A stretch of DNA of 38,537 nucleotides from Chitinophagales bacterium (GTDB lineage: Bacteria; Bacteroidota; Bacteroidia; Chitinophagales; JADJOU01). A program made the position numbers and the translations under genes. Below, piece after piece: positions 33,894-38,537 of this stretch (positions are counted from its first letter, which is position 1; each line of letters starts with the position of its first letter). The stretch lies in contig JAEUUY010000007.1 of the NCBI GenBank assembly GCA_016787225.1, positions 1-38,537 on the forward strand. The letters are read 5' to 3'. A model generated the notes under the pieces. That model made no database searches and was not told where the DNA came from. It saw nothing but the letters and a program-made list of their open reading frames with translations.

Positions 33894-35870
33894 ATGACCT
33901 CTTCTCATCTGAAAACAGGGCTTTTGTTGACTTTTGTGATCTGTTCTATCATCACACAAGCTCAAAGATTTTCTTACTATAACTACAACTGGAAGGATAC
34001 AGTTGAAAAATTTGAATTAAGCGAACAAGAATCCAAAAAACCAGTAGTGGTGGTTAAGGAAAAGCGTGTGACTGAGTTAGTGGTTGATAAAGCTGGAGTA
34101 ATCACCTTCGAACTTAAACACACTATAAAAAAGGTCAATACAGATCATGGTATTGAAAAGAGCAATAAAGTTTATATATATGAAAGTAAGCGCAATGAGA
34201 TTATTAGCAATAAACTTCGAGTGATAAATCCAAATGGAAACATCATAGAACTGACTCAGGAGGATATCCAAGAAGCTGTAGATGAAACTACGAAATCAAA
34301 ATATAAATACTATGCCGTGAAAGGTCTAGAAATAGGGAGTATCATAGAGGAACTCGTCGTTACGAAATCGACAGCTAGTATGAATGGAAAAATACTACCT
34401 ATTCAGACGAGTGACTATAAGAAAAATGTAGAAGTAGAAATCATTTATCCATCATTTTTAAAGTTTGAAGTCAAAACTTACAATGGATTAGCGAAAGCCA
34501 TCATAGATGATACGACCTTTGAGAAAAAAATCGTTCACAGAATAGTAGCAAATTCGATCGACGAATTAGAAGATGAAAAATATAGCAACTATAAAGCTAA
34601 CTTACAATACCTAGCCTATAAACTCATAGCTAATAAAGCTGCGAATAGTCATAATCTCAATAGCTTTAATTCCATAGCGGAAAATGTCTATGCCTTATAC
34701 AACAAAGAATTAGATAGAAAGTCAGAAAAAGCGCTACAGGAATATATCGCTAAGTTTAATTTTCCTGAAAATGCTACCTTGGAAGATTCTATCAAAACTA
34801 TCGAACATGCTATAAAACTAGATATCGTCTACATGGAGGATATGCCTACCGCCAATGAAAATTTAGCTCAGGTCATACAGTCTAAAAAAGCCACCGAGCA
34901 GGACCTTACCATCTTATATACCAATATATTTAAAGTATATGGCATCAAAGCAAATCCAGTCATCACCAATAATAGATTTAACTATCCATTTGATCACAAA
35001 TTTGAAAATGTCAATCAACTCGAAGCACTTTTATTCTATTTTCCAGATAGTAAAAAATTTATTTGTCCTGCTTCACAATCCTCGCGCTATCCCAATTTTC
35101 CTTATGCATACGGATCGAACTATGGTTTGCTTATCAAAACCCAAGACATAGGCGGTACGGAGCTCGTAGTCAAGGAAATGAAAAAAATAGAAATCCCATC
35201 GAATTATGGCAAAGACTCATTAGATATAACCTATGACTTTACAGAATCTATGAGTCAACCTAAAACGAAAATAGTATCCACACTCTATGGACATGATGCC
35301 GAAAGTTTTCAGTTTGCATTTAGTTTCGCAGATGATAAGCAGAAAAAGGAAATGCTAGAGTCTTATATAAAAAATTATTGTGGAGAGACCGATCTCGAGT
35401 ATGTGCATGAAAATGGAGGTAAAGAAAACTTAGGACAAAAACCCTTTATCGTTTCTACCGAATTTACAAGTAATAAACTCTTAGAAAAAAATGGAGAAAA
35501 CATTATTTTAAAATTAGGCGAATCCATAGGTCCACAGTCAGAGCTTTATCAGGAAAAAGAAAGAGTATTGCCTATAGAAATGCCTTTCCCGCATACCTAT
35601 AAGAGGCATTTCAAAGTCATCATACCAGCAGAATATGAGTTTAATAATCTAGAAGCGCTTCAAATGAACCATGAGCTCAAAGAAGGAGATAAGGTTTCCT
35701 CAGCATTCTATTCTAGCTATAAGCTCGAAGGAAATGTTCTCTATATCGATGTCATAGAGTTTTATTCTAAAACAAACTATCCCAAATCGGACTATCCTGC
35801 TTTTAAAAATGTAATTAACGCCGCAGCCGATTTCAATAAGATTAAGATTATACTAACTAAAAAGGGTTAG
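33894..35870 (+). CDS. Secreted DUF3857 protein with degenerate transglutaminase domain
   Basis: 658 residues with a signal peptide (LLLTFVICSIITQAQ near 11-25). Same overall plan as the preceding protein: an N-terminal DUF3857-like domain (ELKHTIKKVNTDHG, then NGNIIELTQEDIQEAVDE), a middle alpha region, then a C-terminal beta domain. In the transglutaminase segment the Cys position reads KKATEQDLTILY (Glu335), the His position NVNQLEALLFY (Gln) and the Asp position KKFICPASQ (Pro). All three catalytic residues are therefore absent by my alignment. It is probably non-catalytic, a scaffold or regulator. It begins one base after the active homologue and ends the operon. Confidence 0.82.
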   Translation: MTSSHLKTGLLLTFVICSIITQAQRFSYYNYNWKDTVEKFELSEQESKKPVVVVKEKRVTELVVDKAGVITFELKHTIKKVNTDHGIEKSNKVYIYESKRNEIISNKLRVINPNGNIIELTQEDIQEAVDETTKSKYKYYAVKGLEIGSIIEELVVTKSTASMNGKILPIQTSDYKKNVEVEIIYPSFLKFEVKTYNGLAKAIIDDTTFEKKIVHRIVANSIDELEDEKYSNYKANLQYLAYKLIANKAANSHNLNSFNSIAENVYALYNKELDRKSEKALQEYIAKFNFPENATLEDSIKTIEHAIKLDIVYMEDMPTANENLAQVIQSKKATEQDLTILYTNIFKVYGIKANPVITNNRFNYPFDHKFENVNQLEALLFYFPDSKKFICPASQSSRYPNFPYAYGSNYGLLIKTQDIGGTELVVKEMKKIEIPSNYGKDSLDITYDFTESMSQPKTKIVSTLYGHDAESFQFAFSFADDKQKKEMLESYIKNYCGETDLEYVHENGGKENLGQKPFIVSTEFTSNKLLEKNGENIILKLGESIGPQSELYQEKERVLPIEMPFPHTYKRHFKVIIPAEYEFNNLEALQMNHELKEGDKVSSAFYSSYKLEGNVLYIDVIEFYSKTNYPKSDYPAFKNVINAAADFNKIKIILTKKG

Positions 35871-35953
35871 TTCTAGACTAATCGACACCAGCACTGGAGT
35901 TACTATCTTTGAGTGGATAAAAAAATTACGCCCCATTTTGCTAACTTTACATA

Positions 35954-36246
35954 TTGGAAAATAAAAAAACAGGTACAGCATAGAGTTTAAATTAAAGGCT
36001 TTAGAATTGTTGAATCTACGTGGTGATTTATTATCCGTTGCTCAAGAATTAAACATTAGTCATGAAACGCTTAAAAACTGGAAAAAAGGCAAATATATAG
36101 GCAATCAAGCTAGTGGTTCATCGATTAAAATAAAGTCAAAGGAAGAGGAGGAAATCCTTCGTTTACGAAAGGAGTTATACGAAACAAAATTAGAGCACGA
36201 TATCTTAAAAAAGGCGGTAGGCATCTTCTCCAAGAGCGACAGGTAA
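35954..36246 (+). pseudogene. IS3-family orfA, frameshifted at the 5' end
   Basis: The HTH protein reads RYSIEFKLKALELLNLRGDL, AQELNISHETLKNWKKGKY and a C-terminal leucine-zipper-like helix ending KAVGIFSKSDR. The start (TTG GAA AAT) is out of frame by one base because of a run of 7 A (35963-35969) where 8 would join the frames. A canonical -1 slippery heptamer A_AAA_AAG lies in phase at 36207-36213, as used to make the OrfAB transposase. Confidence 0.7.
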
Positions 36247-36366
36247 GATTTAGATTTATTAAAGATCATACAAAAGAATTCCCTATTGAGACACCAACAT
36301 TTAAACAACTTAACAATTTTAGAGTACAACCAATTAGTTATTAACAATTTAAAAAATGCAGCCTAA
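36213..36366 (+). pseudogene. IS3-family orfB remnant, both ends only
   Basis: After the -1 shift, GRHLLQERQVRFRFIKDHTK then EFPIE is the typical OrfB beginning. The frame then changes near 36282, and a second frame reads HQHLNNLTILEYNQLVINN to a TAA at 36364-36366, which may be the original C-terminus. The DDE integrase core is deleted. That the second segment is the OrfB tail is an inference. Confidence 0.5.
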
Positions 36367-36460
36367 GAGAGATAATTTTTATGTCTACTTTTTATAAGCA
36401 ATTCCAAAAGAAATAACGTATTCTTTTTTCTACAGCGGATCGCAAGAAGGGGCTACATAG

Positions 36461-36483
36461 GAACCGATGTTGTGTGCTGTGCT
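36461..36483 (-). repeat. Cassette-flanking inverted repeat, left copy
   Basis: 23 bases matching the reverse complement of 38385-38407 at 20 positions. Core GTTGTGTGCT. It ends 5 bases before the stop codon of the ASCH gene, so it marks the 3' border of the two-gene unit. Confidence 0.7.
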
Positions 36484-36488
36484 TTTAT

Positions 36489-36866
36489 CTATTTGTCTGT
36501 CCAATATGCAAAAGATTGAGGAGGTAATAGATTAAAGTCTTCTCTTAAACATTTTGGCGTTCGGTATTTTCTTGGTTTTTTAACTTCAATTGCAAATCCC
36601 ATTTCTTTGTCGGCAAAATATTGATAATAAAAATCTTCACTTATGCCTGAATGTTCTTGTGTCATTTCCCAAAGTGTGTCAAGGTCGTGATTATGGATGT
36701 GCTCAATTTGAAATTCTCCAATTACTTGTTGAACTGGTGAAGAAGCGTAAACAATAACCGATTTAACTCTGGGGTCCTTAAAAATTGATTTTCGGAACTC
36801 AAATTTTTTTGTTCCGTCAAATATTTTAAAAGCGAACTCTGGCTTTATTGATAATACTACTTTCAT
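36489..36866 (-). CDS. ASCH-domain protein
   Basis: 125 residues, a single ASCH (PUA-fold) domain. MKVVLSIKPEFAFKIFDGTK then the GxKKFEFRK signature (Lys20, Glu23, Arg25), then SVIVYASSPVQQVIGEFQIE, are typical of the family. ASCH proteins bind RNA or modified nucleobases; E. coli YqfB is an N4-acetylcytidine amidohydrolase, but its catalytic Thr position appears to be Glu23 here, so that activity is uncertain. The ATG lies inside the end of the upstream gene (4-base overlap), so it is translated with the PIN-GNAT fusion. Confidence 0.85.
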   Translation of the reverse strand: MKVVLSIKPEFAFKIFDGTKKFEFRKSIFKDPRVKSVIVYASSPVQQVIGEFQIEHIHNHDLDTLWEMTQEHSGISEDFYYQYFADKEMGFAIEVKKPRKYRTPKCLREDFNLLPPQSFAYWTDK

Positions 36867-38356
36867 TTTCCTATTGAATATTGTGCAATTTTACGAAAAT
36901 TTTCTCTTGATATTTCTTGAAATCCTCTTGGAACGCTATTAACGTCTGCAATAATTCCATTTTCTATTAACCATTGTAAGTTTGGTCGCTTTCTAAATGT
37001 ATATGAATAAATAAACTTAACTACAAATGGTTTTAAACTTGGGTAAAGTGTCCAATGCCCTTTTAGTTCTTCATCTGTAAATACACTACGTTTTTTACAT
37101 AATGTAATAAATGTCTCTAAATTGGGGATATTAGTTGTTACACTTTCCACAATTCCTACTGTTGTTACAACACCTTTATATAATCCGCCGGTCATATAGA
37201 AAACAATGATGTCGCCCGAATTTAACTCCTTAAAATGTGAACGGGAAATATACACTTTGCTTAAAGCATTTCTATGAGGTTTGTTTTCTACAAAATCTAT
37301 CGGTGATTCATTTCGCAAAATTGAATCGGGAAATAAATCAGTGTGATATGCAGGATAGATAGGAACAATATAAACTTTTGTATCTTGTGAAATAAAAGGA
37401 AAGCTTTTTTTAGGAGCTAATAAATTTATTTCTTGGTTTCTGTCAAAGTTCTTTGTTAGAACAATTTCGCCTGTTGATTTTTTAACTCCCGATTTTTCAA
37501 AGCCCCATTCTTCTAACAAATTTATTAGTCGGATTTGTTCGGCACTTTTTTCAAAAATTGTTACATAAATTTCATCCACTTTTGATTTTAGTGCATTGTC
37601 AAAAATTATTTTTAAAAAACGTTCGCCAATTTTAAATCCGTTGCTTGTTACTTTAAATGTTCCAATTTTTAATCTCTTTTTTGGTTTGAAAATTGGTTCT
37701 ATATCAGAATAATTTTCAGTTTCATCCTCGGATTTGATATATAAAAATGCAGATAAAGAATTATTACTATAACAGATATAAGAAATCTCATCAGCTTTTT
37801 TGTTAAACCACTTATCAAACTCCTGATAATCTTCTCTAAAACTGTCAAAAAATGAATTTTGTAAATCTACTTTTGCAAAATATTCTTTCTTAACTGCTAA
37901 AACTTTATAGTCTACCAAATTTGGGTTATTTGCGACAACCATCTCCAAAAATTGGTCAATTTTAAAAACCCTGTCAGCTATACCTAACAGCTCTGCTTTT
38001 GTGTGATTTTTTTTATCTTCGGAAATTAATATTTCAACTCTATCACATAAAACTTCGTTCAGTAATTTAGTGTCATTTTTATCGTTTTCGGTTGTGTCAA
38101 TTTGCAAGCTTACATTTTTCAATAAATCGCTTTCGGGAGCAAGATTTATTATTTGATTATAGCTCTGAATTTTAATATTAAATGTCTCTACAGTTTTTTG
38201 GTCTTTATTTCTGTTAAGCTCTTCAACTGTAATAGGATGAATGTACTTTTTGTAATTGAGTTTGTCTAACCAATTGAAAAGAACGCCAATGTCGGCATTA
38301 ACAACTTTTGGTGTCTCTCTGTGAATTATTATGTTAGTGTCTAATAAAACTTTCAT
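36863..38356 (-). CDS. PIN-GNAT-EVE/PUA-like fusion protein
   Basis: 497 residues in three parts. The N-terminal PIN domain (about 1-130) has MKVLLDTNIIIH, with acidic residues Asp6, Glu45/Glu46, Asp95 and Asp114 forming a plausible metal site, so it is probably an RNase. A GNAT-like domain (about 220-305) reads KRLKIGTFKVTSNGFKIGER then INLLEEWGFEKSG; its acetyl-CoA loop is degenerate. The C-terminus (about 325-497) resembles the EVE/PUA fold (SGDIIVFYMTGGLYKGVVTT, HFKELNSG). No signal peptide. The 4-base overlap with the ASCH gene implies one operon. Family assignment is by eye. It could be a toxin, defence or RNA-processing enzyme. Confidence 0.78.
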   Translation of the reverse strand: MKVLLDTNIIIHRETPKVVNADIGVLFNWLDKLNYKKYIHPITVEELNRNKDQKTVETFNIKIQSYNQIINLAPESDLLKNVSLQIDTTENDKNDTKLLNEVLCDRVEILISEDKKNHTKAELLGIADRVFKIDQFLEMVVANNPNLVDYKVLAVKKEYFAKVDLQNSFFDSFREDYQEFDKWFNKKADEISYICYSNNSLSAFLYIKSEDETENYSDIEPIFKPKKRLKIGTFKVTSNGFKIGERFLKIIFDNALKSKVDEIYVTIFEKSAEQIRLINLLEEWGFEKSGVKKSTGEIVLTKNFDRNQEINLLAPKKSFPFISQDTKVYIVPIYPAYHTDLFPDSILRNESPIDFVENKPHRNALSKVYISRSHFKELNSGDIIVFYMTGGLYKGVVTTVGIVESVTTNIPNLETFITLCKKRSVFTDEELKGHWTLYPSLKPFVVKFIYSYTFRKRPNLQWLIENGIIADVNSVPRGFQEISRENFRKIAQYSIGK

Positions 38357-38366
38357 CTCTTTATTT

Positions 38367-38423
38367 ATGTTAGGGCTGTCTCACAGCATAGCACACAACG
38401 TCAGTTCGTCTAAAAACTAACAT
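38367..38423 (-). promoter_or_regulatory. Structured 5' leader of the PIN-GNAT-EVE gene
   Basis: ATGTTAG (38367-38373) is the exact inverse complement of CTAACAT (38417-38423). The interior holds GCTGT-CTC-ACAGC (38375-38387) and the flanking inverted repeat. The leader lies 11 bases before the start codon and would fold as a closed helix in the mRNA. It could also be a recombination site. Confidence 0.45.
38385..38407 (+). repeat. Cassette-flanking inverted repeat, right copy
   Basis: 23 bases (AGCATAGCACACAACGTCAG then TTC), inverted relative to 36461-36483 with 20/23 identity. It lies 29-51 bases before the PIN-GNAT-EVE start codon. The two copies bound a 1.95-kb unit with both genes. Confidence 0.7.
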
Positions 38424-38428
38424 TTAGA

Positions 38429-38436
38429 CAAATATA
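38429..38436 (-). promoter_or_regulatory. Putative cassette promoter, -7 box TATATTTG
   Basis: Minus-strand TATATTTG (38436-38429) matches TAnnTTTG about 75 bases before the PIN-GNAT-EVE start. Transcription from it would include the structured leader at 38367-38423. It lies outside the inverted repeats. Confidence 0.4.
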
Positions 38437-38486
38437 AGGTTTTAGAACTTAAATACATAGCGTTTATTGAGTTCAAATTTTGAGTT

Positions 38487-38537
38487 ATGTTAGATTTGAA
38501 GTTTTGTGATGAAAAATTAGAAGACGTAGAATGGAAG
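38487..38537 (+). CDS. Possible 5' end of a gene (partial)
   Basis: ATG followed by 16 sense codons to the right edge (MLDLKFCDEKLEDVEWK). Divergent from the cassette. Too short to identify, and could be chance. Confidence 0.3.
   Translation, partial: MLDLKFCDEKLEDVEWK

Larger units (their letters stand above)
35911..36390 (+). mobile_element. IS3-family element, internally deleted (approximate ends)
   Basis: Nearly complete orfA, the first codons of orfB, and an orfB-like tail remain; about 900 bases of the usual orfB are missing. Imperfect inverted ends can be seen: GTGGATAAAAAAATTACG near 35913-35930 and the reverse complement of GATAATTTTTATGTCTAC at 36371-36388. No target duplication was found. 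It cannot transpose by itself. It lies directly before the accessory cassette. Confidence 0.6.

Noticed and set aside
35852-35871. ACTAAC/GTTAGT hairpin at the end of the transglutaminase operon as terminator
   Set aside because: It overlaps the stop codon and has no following T run.
36461-38407. Integron gene cassette with true attC sites
   Set aside because: The inverted repeats lack strict GTTRRRY/RYYYAAC cores in the right orientation and no integrase is visible, so only a cassette-like unit is claimed.

Overview
The window is an AT-rich bacterial chromosome segment, almost certainly from a Bacteroidota (Bacteroidetes) species. The evidence is a very large SprB-repeat protein with a gliding-motility/type IX secretion C-terminal domain, TAnnTTTG-type promoter motifs, A-rich leaders without Shine-Dalgarno sequences, and the amino-acid style of the ribosomal proteins. 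I cannot name a genus.

Layout. 1-453: tail of an unknown gene, then a structured intergenic region. 454-2124 (+): fhs, formate-tetrahydrofolate ligase. 2139-2394: a 248-bp MITE-like insertion with inverted ends and a 4-bp target duplication, followed by a perfect 32-nt bidirectional terminator. 2448-18139 (-): the complete fused S10-spc-alpha ribosomal cluster in canonical order. It runs from rpsJ through secY, map, infA and rpmJ to rpoA and rplQ, and includes the small rpmD and rpmJ genes. It is preceded by two promoter motifs and a small leader hairpin. 18544-25425 (-): a 2293-residue secreted SprB-repeat adhesin. 25590-27422 (+): a membrane sulfatase-fold protein of YejM/PbgA type. 27513-28211 (-): an OmpR-type response regulator with no kinase beside it, its own terminator, and palindromes upstream. 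28693-35870 (+): a tight three-gene operon encoding a TPR + MORN-like repeat protein, a secreted DUF3857/transglutaminase protein with an intact Cys-His-Asp triad, and a homologue that has lost the triad. About 35911-36390: an internally deleted IS3-family element. 36461-38407: a compact accessory cassette (-) encoding a PIN-GNAT-EVE/PUA-like fusion and an ASCH protein with overlapping reading frames. It is bounded by 23-bp inverted repeats. 38487-end: possible start of another gene.

The cluster encodes the core translation machinery plus Sec export and methionine removal. The SprB protein and the three-gene operon are exported cell-surface or periplasmic functions. The most promising candidate for an undescribed system is the PIN-GNAT-EVE/ASCH pair. 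In one translationally coupled unit it combines a likely RNase, a likely acetyltransferase and two PUA-fold domains that may recognise or process modified nucleobases, all inside a cassette bounded by inverted repeats. The second most interesting patterns are the active/inactive transglutaminase pair, and the AACTRA-type tandem motifs that recur just upstream of start codons across the ribosomal cluster.
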